NCBI GenBank assembly: GCA_030063045.1
Contig: JAQSEB010000046.1
Coordinates: forward strand, 2,046,001 to 2,110,000
Reading direction: 5' to 3'
DNA length: 64,000 nucleotides
DNA from: Pratylenchus scribneri
Taxonomy: Eukaryota > Nematoda > Chromadorea > Rhabditida > Pratylenchidae
A program made the translations under genes and the position numbers. The notes under the pieces were generated by a model. That model was given only the letters and a program-made list of their open reading frames with translations. It was not told the DNA's origin and searched no databases. Within the stretch, counting starts at the first letter, position 1; every line of letters begins with the position of its first letter. Below, in pieces: positions 54,576 to 64,000 of the stretch.

Positions 54576-55299
54576 GCGGGATCGAAGAATTTTGGCATTA
54601 GACATTTTGGACTATTAGAGATTTTGGACTCATTCAAATTCTCGGAAATTTGCTGAGAATAATATGAAAAAATATTTTTGAAATTAGAAAATTTTTTGAC
54701 AATTTTTCTCAGAATTTGTTATTTTCCCGGATTTATTTCTGACAAATATTTTTATGCTTAAACCGAGGATAAAGACAAGAATAAAAGTCAAAAATATTTT
54801 TGAGAATTTTATCTATTCTGGGAAAAATTCCCAGAATCCATATAATTTCGAATATATTCTTGAATTTATTCTTATTGAGATGCCGTCTTATATTAAAGCA
54901 AAAACTAAAATTCTCAGAAATATTCTGAGAAAAAAGACGTGTTTTTAGAGTGCGGGTAAAAGCCACTATCCTAACTAGGGTTAATTACCCGTTGACGGGT
55001 AGGGTAGTCGGGTAGGGTACCCGTAAGGATTTTGGGCAAATTACCCTACCCGTTACCCGGACCCCAATTACCCGTATTACCCATTACCCGCACCTTGACT
55101 ACCCGACTACCCGCCTACCCGTAACCTTTTTAAAGCCACCATTTAGGGAACAAAAATTGTATTTTTTTATGCAGGGCTCTCAGAATGCCTGATTTATCAG
55201 GTTTTTCCCTGATTTTTCGGATTTTGCCTGACAAAAACCTGATTTCGGAAAAAGCCTGATAAAGCCTGATTTTGACCAATTTTCTGAAATTATAAAAAT

Positions 55300-55560
55300 T
55301 TTTCGCTGCGTGGCTAATTTTATCTCTAATTTTTCGCTGCGCGGCTAATTTTATCTCTAATTTTTCGCTGCGCGGCTAAATTTGGCTCTAATTTTTCGCT
55401 GCGCGGTTAATTTTGGCTCTAATTTTTCGCTGCATGGCTAATTTTGGCTCTGATTTTTCGCTGCGCGCCTAATTTTGGCTTAAATTTTCCTCTATCGGGG
55501 CCATTTTTAGACCTAATTTTTCGCTGCGCAGCCATTACAAAAACCAAATTTTTCGCTGCC
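55300..55560. repeat. 33-bp tandem repeat inside hAT element
   Basis: About seven copies of TTTTTCGCTGCGCGGCTAAT plus TTTGGCTCTAA. Isolated related words occur at 46795-46850 and 29300, so the unit is dispersed in this genome. Confidence 0.85.
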
Positions 55561-55604
55561 GCGGGCAATTTTAGAGAGGCGCAAAATGGGTGGTTGTCCT
55601 GCCC

Positions 55605-55810
55605 TCCTTGCCAACGTATGTTTGGACGGATGAAAGAAACAGTTTTAAAGTTGATACAGTGAATGCCCTTGTTTCGATTAAAGAAAATTCTGAATTTAAT
55701 TGTTCACAAGCATTTAATATGTTTATTTCAAAGCCTGAATTGTTGCAAAAGACAAAGATTTGAGTGAAGAAGAATTTGAAGATGAAGAAGAGTTTTTATT
55801 ATTTTTTATT
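55605..55810 (+). pseudogene. hAT transposase C-terminal fragment
   Basis: A plus-strand frame reads PTYVWTDERNSFKVDTVNAL, then VSIKENSEFNCSQAF, then an acidic tail (KDLSEEEFEDEEEF). The arrangement (charged R/N motif, Leu-rich helix, I-K-x-N, aromatic-Cys, acidic end) is what the hAT dimerisation C-terminus looks like. Only the last ~65 residues remain; the catalytic region is gone. The frame-level match to hAT is by eye. Confidence 0.5.
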
Positions 55811-56163
55811 ATGATATTTATTTTGGCCAATTTTAAAAATTTTATTAAACGACTTTCAAAAAATGTCTTAACAAGGAACGGGTAGGGTAGTACCCGCGGG
55901 TATTTTTCGAGTTTGGCCTACCCTACCCATTACCCGGACCCCAATTACCCGTATTACCCGTTACCGCTTTTTCATTACCCGCCCCCGGGTAATTAACCCT
56001 AATCCTAACCACTTACACTTGCCGCTAATCGGTTTGCGAAATTTCAAATAGTAAAATCGACCATGCCGTATCAAAATAGCCTATTCGAAATCATCAATCC
56101 GACACTTGGTGTATTTTCGGAAATACATCAATTTCCAATATTATCCGTAATATATATATATAA

Positions 56164-56700
56164 GTTGACCATAATCCATTTTCTTATTTTTTTTCAACAA
56201 ATTTTTCTTCCTCCAGCCTAGTTTAAGTCTTTATCTTAACATGAAACTATTTAACTTTTTATTTTTGGAATAAAATCCTCTTGCAAAATTGAGTCAAATT
56301 AAAATGGTTTGATAAAAGAATCGAAATCACAGACAGGGTAAAATCAATAGCAGGAGGCGAAGAAGGGATGATCAGGCCAAAATGGGCCATAAAAACAAAA
56401 GACATGTCTGAGATGGGGGTAGGATCAGGCCGAAAATGGAAACATAAAGGAAGACCTAGTAAATAATGGCCATAATAACAAGGGTAGGCGGGAGATGATC
56501 AGGCAAAAATGGCCCCTAAAATATAGGCAAGGGAAATAATATGACGAATTTTGGGAAATCCGTTTTAAAACCTCTAATCTTCATTTTACCCCTAAACAAA
56601 ATTAGTCGTTTCACCAAATCCTATAATGTTAAAGCAGCAAAATTACAAGTAATTATTTGATTTTAGGTTTAAACTCTTTCCGATTTGCGCAAAGAAAAAT
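56164..56700. other. Spacer with 42-bp family units
   Basis: At 56340-56540, diverged units GATGATCAGGCCAAAATGGGCC and ATCAGGCCGAAAATGG belong to the repeat family of 45860-46660. The last 150 bp before 56701 should contain the promoter and 5' UTR of the downstream glycosyltransferase. Confidence 0.5.
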
Positions 56701-59308
56701 ATGCATTTAATTTATTTCGCCAAAAAAGGTTTGTGAAAAGTATTGAAAATTTTTTCATTTTTTATTAAATTTTCATTAAGTTTTCCACCTTCGCGCCTGC
56801 ATAATTTTGCTCATAATTGCTTGCAGCATTGTTATTATTTTTAAGCTTATTGTGCTTCAACAAATTCGAAATTTTGAAATTTCATCAAATTTAACAGAAA
56901 TTAATCAAAATTTAAAATGTGAGATTTATATAATTTTGAAAAATGTGAATCCATTTTTAGCTCCAGCTTTAGACGATTTTAATGCATCCAAATATTTTGA
57001 CAATATTCGAAATGTGCCGGAGGCCAACAAAAATTGGAATCCTGATGAGAAGAATTTAGCAGGAAAATATGCAGAATTTATTGGAATAAACAAAACAATT
57101 TCATTCGAAAATGAATTTCGTTGGCCTCCTTTCGATGTGTATTTGCGAAATGAAGTTGGATTAAATAATTCAAATATACTTTAATTTCAAAAAGGTTAAT
57201 CGAGCATTAAATGGCCAATCCGAGGAACATCCCCGCATTGATCATTGGTCAAAATTCCCAGTATTAGCCAGTCCAAAATGTTCTGAAAAAGGAATGGCAA
57301 TTAAAAACTCACTGTTGATTATGGTCAGAACGGGTGCAGAAAGGAATGAAGTAAATAAAAATAATTTATTAAACAATCAATTTGGGAAAAACCAGAATTG
57401 GTGCGAGCCCAACTTGTAACCGTTAATCTTTATTTAATTCTAATAATTTTATTTAAATTGGTTCAGAATTTATGAGGTTAGGCCCTCCCTCAAGACATTT
57501 CAAAATGACATTTACTATGAACAAAAAAAATTGTCATTGTTTTTAATGATATCTTGATCGATTCTGAACTAAAATAAATTAATTGGATATTATTATATAA
57601 CCAAAAGCCTACTCTTTAATTTGATACTAAAATCATTCAAAATAATTTAGTCCTTAATGAATTATCACTGCCAAGTTGGCTATGTGACAAATTGGAGCAT
57701 AATCCATCTGAGTTTCCTAGAATTTTTCGAAACTTTACTATATATCAGAACAGCATCATTATCATCAATGATAGTGGGAATTGTTTAAAAGCAATTTGAA
57801 ATCAAAATAATTGATTAAAATAAATTTTTAGATTAACATTTTTAAAAATTTTATTTTATTGATTCATTTTCCTTCACGGCTGTGCAAATAGATAAAATTA
57901 AATTGTTTTAGGGCAATTTGTGTATGGAAAATTTATTCAATCCCGCAAATATAATTCACCAATTAATAATTTTAGTATCGAAATGTTGTCCGCGAAACAT
58001 ATGGTCGTTTGAAGCAATTGAAATTGAAAGATCAAAGAGAATTCACTTTCCATTTCGTTTTTGTTATGGGAATTGGAAATGATAAAGTGATGAATGAAGT
58101 GCGTGAGGAAATACATAAATTCAATGATATTTTGCTGGCCGATTTTGAGGATAATTATTACACGAGTACAATCAAGGTTTTTAATTTTTTAGGGCAAAAA
58201 TTTTCTTTTTATTTTCCACAAATATTTCCGGAAGGAAAACACAAATCTTTATGGAATGAAAACACAAATCTTTCCGGAATGAAAAACACAATTTTTACCG
58301 GAAACAAAATACAAATGTTCCCGGAATGAAAACACAAATTTTCCTGAAAACTAATCTTTCCGGAATGAAAAAATGTTTCCAGAATAAACTAATTTTTCCG
58401 GAAAGGAAATACAAATCTTTCCGGTATAACGAATCTTTTCTTTCCGGAAAAATAAACGAATAATGATAATTTCGATGGAAATGTTTATTAAAAATCTAGA
58501 GATAAACGATTATTTTAAATTTAAATCAATCTATTTTTTAATTCTAATTGAAACCAGTTCATTCATGCCAGCAAATTTGGCCATCGAAATTGCCTTATTC
58601 CAAATGGCTCATTCCCCTATGTTCTCCTCATTGATGATAATTATTTCTTTTTGCCCTGGAATTTGGCGGAAGAAGCTGTAAAGCATGACCCAAATGAACA
58701 TTTATATATGGGAGCAGTAATTGGACATGTGATTAGCCGAAATAAAATGGATAAATGGTCGGTAAGTATATTGTGCATAGTTTTGGCTATTTTTAAAGAT
58801 TTGCTAAATATGCTAGTTTTTAGGTAACTCTTTCTCAATATCCTTTTGATGAATATCCAAAATTTGTCTCGGGCGGTGCCGTCTTATTTTCCAGGCGTAC
58901 TATTCAAGAATTATTCTTGGCCATTCAACACATACAGTTGTATATATTTGATGATGTTTACACAGGTTTATACCAAAAAATATATAAATTATATAAAATA
59001 AAATAAAATTAAAAATTTTAATTTAAATTCTAGCTAATTTTAAAAGGAAAAATTACTGAATTTTGTAAAATAAAAATCATCTTATTAATTAAGGAATAAT
59101 GGTGAAATTGTTGGGCATTCAACCGCAGCCAAATCAATACTTTATGAGCGATATGTTTTCCATACAAATTCCGAATTCAAACAATACTACAAAATTAATT
59201 AATGCAGATGGGTGGTGGAAAACGGTGATTGCCGCAATGGATTTCAGTCCGGAAATGTTGCGCAAAAAATTTGCTGAAGCTGAGAATTTATTTCATAATG
59301 ATTTATAA
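56701..59308 (+). CDS. B3GalT-like glycosyltransferase (GT31) with DDN motif
   Basis: Seven exons: 56701-56728, 56781-57154, 57195-57350, 57976-58176, 58558-58761, 58824-58965 and 59094-59308 (~439 aa), phases consistent. A signal anchor (LRACIILLIIACSIVIIFKLIVL) spans the exon 1-2 joint, giving Golgi type II topology. Family blocks: LLIMVRTGAERNEYRNVVRETYG, FHFVFVMG, DILLADFEDNYY, YVLLIDDNYFF, YPFDEYPKFVSGGAVLFS, IFDDVYTGI. The metal-binding DxD reads DDN where the minus-strand gene at 47157 has DDD. Asp-Asp is kept, so activity is uncertain but not excluded. The two GT31 genes are too different to be a recent duplicate pair. Intron 4 contains a minisatellite-like stretch. Confidence 0.83.
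58190..58450. repeat. Diverged ~25-bp repeats in glycosyltransferase intron 4
   Basis: About nine units of the type AAAACACAAATCTTTCCGGAATG. The AACACAAAT-TTT core resembles the 28-bp minisatellite at 21180, and the TTTCCGGAA part resembles 34690-34930 and 43690-43850, which suggests a common source. Confidence 0.75.
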
Positions 59309-60606
59309 ATTTGACTTTTATATTAAAAAATTTTTCATATTATTTTATTGATTAAAAATTTATTCTACTAATTATTTATTGTTAATTTGTATTTAATTTG
59401 ATTCGAGAAAATATATTGAATATTTTCAATTTTATTTAATTAATCAAAAAATTCATTCAAAAAATTTCTGTTAAAATAATATGTCATCATTCATCACTCA
59501 TCAATCATATCAATATCAATTCCAATTGCAAATTCCATCGAATATTTTATTCTCTTTGGTATTTACTTTATTGATTACTGTGGGCAGAATTTTTTCTCCC
59601 ATTAAATAACTAATTGTTACCCTACAAAATTTGTGAACCCTAAAATCACTTAAAATAATGTTTTTTAATTGTTTAACTAAATATAAAAATAAAATATGAT
59701 TCTAAAAAATTTTTCAAATCTGCCCACAGATAACCGACAAGTACCTTCTCTCGGTCAATTTTGATGTGGATATATATTTTCAGCTGTTGCTTTGCTATTT
59801 GGTCATCATAATTTTTTCCCATTCGCAATTATTATTTTTATCACCTGCTATTACTGCTAAAATGACATTCATCGCATAAGAAAATGTCAATATGGATAAT
59901 ATTTTCCGGTGAAAATACAGAATACCAATGTAAATCTAATCTACATAATATTTTTAATTAATTTTATTAAATTATTGGAAATTATTATATTAATATAATT
60001 ATGAGAAATAAATTGGATTATGGATGGTGGAATAATTCAGACGTGGCAGTATTCTGATCTGACACTATAATTCGCCATTTTTTTATAATTTGAATTTTTA
60101 GCAGAAAAATTTAGGAATAAATTTCATGAATTAAAGATTAAGATATGCCGTGATTCCCCAAAATGGAAATAAAATTCAATTATTTTTACAATGGCTGGAT
60201 AAAATTGTAAGAAATAAATAATAAAATTATTGATTAAATTTTATCACCATTCTCTATCTGTGAATTTAATATCTTTTACAAAAATAATATATTGATGTTT
60301 GATGTTCCATCCCAAATTAAATCCACTATTAAATTTCATGATTTCCCTCTTTTGTTGTACAAATAATTCGTTGGTGGCATATGGGTAGAGGCTAGAGGGT
60401 AGAGGCTGCTGAGAATAGCAAATAAAAATAAAAAATAAAATTTTTGAAGATAAAAATCACTCAATGATGGAGGAATTCATTTTTTGAGATAAAAACAGCT
60501 GAACAAATTATTCGGAATTCAATCTTTTCCCACTTAATATTTGCCAATTTGGATCATTTAAATGCCACAAAATTAGCTCAAAATTTTCACTGAAAAAAAT
60601 AATAAA
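59309..60606. other. AT-rich intergenic DNA
   Basis: No gene is recognised. The sequence is AT-rich with occasional hairpins. The interval runs from the 3' flank of the glycosyltransferase to the promoter of the small secreted-protein gene. Confidence 0.5.
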
Positions 60607-61403
60607 ATGATTAAAATCACATTTTTCTTTATAATTTTCTTTTTTTCAATTATTTTTGTCGTAAATTTTGCTGACATTGGGAATCGTCGTATTAAGCGAA
60701 CATTCTTCCAACAATTTCCATTCATCGGCGGTGGATTTCCCAAACAGTTTTCATCATCATTTCCAATGTTTGGAATGGGACAAACATTCGGTACTCGTAC
60801 AAATGTTCAATTCATTCCTGTCCCATATCCATGGAATTTTGGTAAACAAATTTTAATAGATTTTTATTTTTTGAAAATTAGATAATTATTTGAAAAATCG
60901 AATAATTAGATTGAGATATATTTTTTGGATAGTTATTATGTCAAATATAATGAAAATTATTTAATTTGCAAAAAATCGCTGAAATGCCAAAAAAATTATA
61001 CATTAAAATTTAGTGTTTTTTGAGATCAACTAAAATCCACGCTATATTTAGAATCTATTTTGAAGAATTAAACTTTAGGAGAATGTTCTTCAAAATTTAT
61101 CTTATACATCCGAAACATTTATTGCTAACTAAGTTAAGTCAAATTTATTCTTTATTGCCAAGATATTCGGCCCTGTTAAATTAATATTTATCTGACAAAG
61201 ATGATATAAAATTTAAATAAATTTAATTTACTGTTTTTTTTTTCATATTTCTATTTTTAATCTATTCTGCTCATATGAATAAATTCATATAAAAATTAAA
61301 ATTAAATTTTAATTGAAGAAAATTCATGATCGAAATTTAAGGTAACGGCAAAAAGAAGTCACCGCCGAAATCCGAGGAAACAAATGATGATCTTATACTC
61401 TAA
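60607..61403 (+). CDS. Small secreted protein, 98 aa
   Basis: Two exons (60607-60841 and 61342-61403) joined in phase. A strong signal peptide (MIKITFFFIIFFFSIIFVV, residues 1 to ~22) is followed by a dibasic RRIKR at about 28-32, a Phe/Gly/Met/Pro-rich stretch (FPFIGGGFP, FPMFGMGQ), FIPVPYPWNFG, and an acidic/lysine tail (KKKSPPKSEE). There are no cysteines. The dibasic site suggests processing of a propeptide, as in neuropeptide or other secreted precursors, but no classical amidated repeats are present. No family recognised. The ATG follows an A-rich context and is the only reasonable start. Confidence 0.65.
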
Positions 61404-62349
61404 TCCAAAAGATTCATCAGGATAATGATGACAATTTTGTAACTGAATACAAAATAATTAAACTAATTTTTTATAATTGTACATTGCCATTATTAAAATA
61501 TGTTACCGTCAAATAAATGTACCAATAAATTTTGTTAAAAAATTGTTTTTAATTGTTCTTTGTATTTTATTCCGAGAATTAATAAATTTGAATAATAATT
61601 TATTACTCTTCCGAAATAATGATTTATTTATACATTTTTTTTTTATCTTTTTTAAATTTTCCCGTTCCAGATTGGTATAATTGATTGGGATTGCCAAAAA
61701 TAATATATGAAATAAACAAATTCTTGAAAAATGTTTAGAAAAATTAAAAAAAAAGGCAATCCCACACATTGACTCCAACCGAATTGAATTGTCTCCAATT
61801 ACCATTTTCTGGATGTCCATGAGTCTCCGCCCTATAGTTACTCAACAACAAAGCCGGAGCCCCACAAGAGCTGCCTCTTGGACTTGGTTTTCGCTGTTCG
61901 AAAACCAAAGATGGAGACAACAAACGGCGCCAATGCATTTGGGATTGCCGTAGGAATGAATTTTTCCCGGACTTATATAGCAGTGAGGAATCAAACAGCG
62001 AAATTGTTTGTGGGAAGCAGGCAACAGGGAAATATATTGCATTTTATTTTCCATGCACTTTCCATTGTCCTCTGACTTCTCTGCTAAAAAATACTTTTAA
62101 CTTGGTGAAAAATAGAATTCATTTATTTCCGAAAAAATGAAATTTTTTTCATTTTAGAATTCCAAAATGATAAATATTTTTTTTATTTTATATAAATAAA
62201 ATTCGAAAATTTTTCCTATTGTCCTTTTGAAATGGATTTTTATTTGTCAAAAATTAAATTTTTAAAATGGCTTTGAAATAAAAGATCCCTACAGCCTACA
62301 AACATATTTTTGGCACAAATCATCATATTCCAACCAAAATCGATGTCCA
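61404..62349. other. Intergenic DNA with a short less AT-rich patch
   Basis: AT-rich apart from 61770-62050. That patch contains an open stretch (61911-62040), listed separately as a doubtful gene relic. Nothing else is recognised. Confidence 0.4.
61911..62040 (+). pseudogene. Possible HSP70 N-terminal relic (doubtful)
   Basis: A frame from ATG reads AFGIAVGMNFSRTYIAV and later RQQGN, which has the spacing of the HSP70 start (GIDLGTTxSxVxV ... DQGN). Identity is low, the phosphate-loop residues DLGTT are mostly lost, and no following exon is found. If real it is a decayed fragment; chance is quite possible. Confidence 0.2.
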
Positions 62350-62357
62350 ATTAGAAT

Positions 62358-63042
62358 GGTGTGGCGCATTTTGCGGCCCCGAAATTTGCGGCCCCGAAAC
62401 TTGCGTCCCCGAATTTTGCGGCCCCTACCAAAAACGAAAATTGCGGCCCGAAGTTTGCGGCTTCATAATTTGCGGCCCGAAATTTGCGGCCCCGAAACTT
62501 GCGTCCCCGAATTTTGCGGCCCCTACCAAAAACGAAAATTGCGGTCCCGAAAATTGCGGCTCGAAGTTTGCGGCCCCGAATTTTCCGGCCCTCACCAAAA
62601 TCGAAATTTGCGGCCCCGAAATTTGCGGCTTTACCAAAAAATGGTAAAATTAAAAAATCAATAAATAATAAAATAATAAAAAAGTTGAATACAAACAATT
62701 TATCCAATTTATCCTCCGAATCAAATTCACTTCTCATTATAATTATTTGTGTCCTAAAGAGGACATTTTGAGTTAATCCCAATTTTCCATCCCATTATCT
62801 GCAAGTCTATATACCATTTTTTGGTAAAGCCGCAAATTTCGGGGCCGCATATTTCGATTTTGGTAAGGGCCGCCAAATTCGGGGACGCAAGTTTCGTTTT
62901 TGGTAGGGGCCGCAAAATTCGGGGACGCAAGTTTCGGGGCCGCAAATTTCGGGCCGCAAAATTCGCTTTTAGTAAGAGCCGCAAATTTCGGGGCCGCAAA
63001 TTTCGGGGCCGCAAATTTCTGGGCCGCAAAATTCGGTTAACC
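62358..63042. mobile_element. Foldback element with 8-bp TSD (GCGGCCCCGAA repeats)
   Basis: Left arm 62358-62645 consists of TTTGCGGCCCCGAAATTTGC units with CCTACCAAAAACGAAAATTG; the right arm 62813-63042 is the reverse complement. Flanking octamers ATTAGAAT (62350-62357 and 63043-63050) are identical, which proves insertion as a unit and points to the hAT class. The AT-rich centre carries TACCAAAAAATGGTA. Many open frames on both strands are artefacts of the repeats. Confidence 0.88.
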
Positions 63043-63050
63043 ATTAGAAT

Positions 63051-63549
63051 ATGGATAAATTGGCTACAAAAATTAATTACTTTCCAATTCCACTGAAATG
63101 TGTGTATAATTTTTGTAATTAATCCATGGGATTATTCGGCTGTCGCCAGAGGCAACAGTTGAGCAAATAATATCACATGAAATGAACAATTAATTATTGA
63201 GAAATTACTTGTAATGAGGGCATTATTGCCACTATAAAAGGGGTTTTAACATTTAATTAACATTTAAGGCCAAATTAGCCATCAAATCATCTCCCTTTAA
63301 TTAGTTCAAAGAATTTCCTCGACAGTTGATATATCAATAAAAAAATTTAAAATTAAAATTTCTCAGAAATAAAAATTTCCGGGAATTTAAATTTTTCGAA
63401 AAATTTATAAAAAAATTTTCGATAATTTATAAAAAAAATTACGAAAATTTAGATAGTAAAAAGTTTCCAGACAATTCTATTTTTGTACTATTTTTATTTG
63501 AGAATTTGACAAAGGAACCCTCTGCCAAATTTTGGCAATTTACAACAAA
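63051..63549. other. Upstream region of the last gene
   Basis: AT-rich DNA with a short AAATTTTTCGAAAAATTTAT hairpin near 63390. It presumably contains the promoter of the gene at 63550. No specific motif can be supported. Confidence 0.45.
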
Positions 63550-64000
63550 ATGGGCTTGAATTATACAATTATTCCCTTATTATTTTTGTCTATTCCAATC
63601 CTTCTCCTTATTATTCCAGCAGTTAAAGCTGACAATGTTCAAGGTTAGTTAGCAGATAAATAAAATCAATTAAGTTCCATTTCCTTTAGAGGATATTAAT
63701 AATAACATGCTACCGGATATAATGGACAAATTGCAAGATGTGATTGAAAAACTTTTCGCCAACGAACCAAAAATTGAGAGTCGAAGCTTGGAGCAAATTT
63801 ACCAGGCAGCCGTGAAAGAGCAAAATGGCCCAATGGTCGTCTATGCCGGGGGTACGGCACGAGGCCAAGGAGCTTCCACAAAACAGGTATTTGAACAACG
63901 ATTTCCTGGCTTGAGTGTCCAAATTGTGACCGACTATTCCATCTATCATGGACCGCGGATCGATGTACAGTTGGCAAATAATTCACTAATTCCGGATGTT
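63550..64000 (+). CDS. Secreted ABC-type substrate-binding-like protein (partial; HGT candidate)
   Basis: Exon 1 63550-63643 encodes a signal peptide (LLFLSIPILLLIIPAVKA). Exon 2 starts at 63690 and is still open at the window end, so the C-terminus is missing. The visible mature part has ESRSLEQIYQAAVKE, MVVYAGGTARGQGAST, FEQRFPGLSVQIVTDYSIYH and RIDVQLANNSLIPDV. This is the N-terminal lobe pattern of periplasmic substrate-binding proteins of ABC transporters, as found in bacteria and in secreted fungal homologues. Animals normally lack such proteins. The intron, the eukaryotic signal peptide and the AT-rich nematode setting argue for an integrated gene rather than contamination. Ligand unknown (iron or a small anion is typical of relatives). 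Confidence 0.72.

Larger units (their letters stand above)
54976..56001. mobile_element. hAT DNA transposon (degraded) with 8-bp TSD
   Basis: Both ends read TAGGGTTAATTACCCG, in inverse orientation, and are flanked by ATCCTAAC (54968-54975 and 56002-56009). Subterminal regions hold many ACCCG/CGGGT units, including two direct copies of CCGGACCCCAATTACCCGTA, as is common in hAT ends. The interior has a TTTTTCGCTGCGCGGCTAAT array (55300-55560) and a C-terminal hAT transposase remnant. It inserted into the larger element at 53160-56163. Confidence 0.9.
53160..56163. repeat. Large composite inverted-repeat element (~3 kb)
   Basis: CGGATAATATTAGAAATTAG and TATTTCCGGAAATG at the left end are inverted at the right end (56115-56163: CGGAAATACATCAATTTCC, AATATTATCCG). 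Inside are, in order, AATCTCGGCTT / CGATTTACTATATGAAATTTC, low-complexity TTCTGAGAATATT-rich DNA (53400-54120), a GC-rich 42-bp array, more AT-rich DNA, a nested hAT element (54976-56001) and the inverted inner arm. No transposase of its own is seen. A shorter derivative lies in the kinase gene (14935-15480). Confidence 0.7.

Noticed and set aside
54238..54637. Open frames such as ARDLGILEILG repeats
   Set aside because: GC-rich 42-bp tandem repeat; four overlapping frames on two strands and no family.
61911..62040. Confident HSP70 gene start
   Set aside because: Spacing of GI..G and QGN is suggestive only; core residues are missing and no further exon follows, so it is listed only as a doubtful relic.
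62351..63096. Frames rich in RPRNLRPRN or GAANFGAA
   Set aside because: Products of the TTGCGGCCCCGAA repeat units in a foldback element, open on both strands.

Overview
This window looks like nuclear DNA of a nematode. It is strongly AT-rich. Its genes are split by many short AT-rich introns, and it carries several nematode-type chemoreceptor GPCR genes (Srsx-, Srt- and Srx/Srv-like), two beta-1,3-galactosyltransferase-like genes and small secreted-protein genes. I rebuilt exon chains by eye from reading frame, splice consensus and paralog comparison. Four of about 63 inferred introns appear to be GC-AG, and the last gene resembles a prokaryotic/fungal substrate-binding protein. Together these make a tylenchid plant-parasitic nematode (or a relative) a reasonable guess, but the species cannot be fixed from the sequence alone.

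Layout. 1-3104: foldback repeats, a diverged tandem duplication and AT-rich spacer. 3105-12096: a chemoreceptor gene whose second exon is split by a complete LTR retroelement (3910-9764; TSD TCCCT, 855-bp LTRs differing at two sites by eye). The element has a primer site complementary to a 5' half of tRNA-Lys(CUU), one Gag-like ORF, no recognisable pol, and a 1.1-kb array of hairpin-forming repeats. 13189-17247 (minus): a protein kinase with all key catalytic residues and an apparent signal peptide. 17881-24909: Srt-like receptors, namely a minus-strand pseudogene, then two plus-strand genes, one with a GC-donor intron swollen by a minisatellite. 25567-34252: two Srsx receptors plus a fragment of a third. 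35611-38653: a pepsin-family protein that has lost its catalytic motifs. 39780-45615: a tandem pair of secreted Ly6/uPAR-thrombospondin proteins. The second is fused in frame to a complete acyl-protein thioesterase, the most unusual gene here. 47157-49904 (minus) and 56701-59308 (plus): two B3GalT-like genes separated by a repeat-rich zone that includes a hAT element with an 8-bp TSD. 60607-61403: a small secreted protein. 63550-64000: a secreted ABC-type substrate-binding-like protein, cut by the window end and a candidate for horizontal transfer.

The genes do not form one pathway. They look like a fast-evolving accessory segment: receptor duplication and decay, secreted proteins, and heavy hAT/foldback traffic inside introns. 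Multi-exon genes are given as a span with exons listed in the evidence. All splice sites are inferences, and no transcript data were available.
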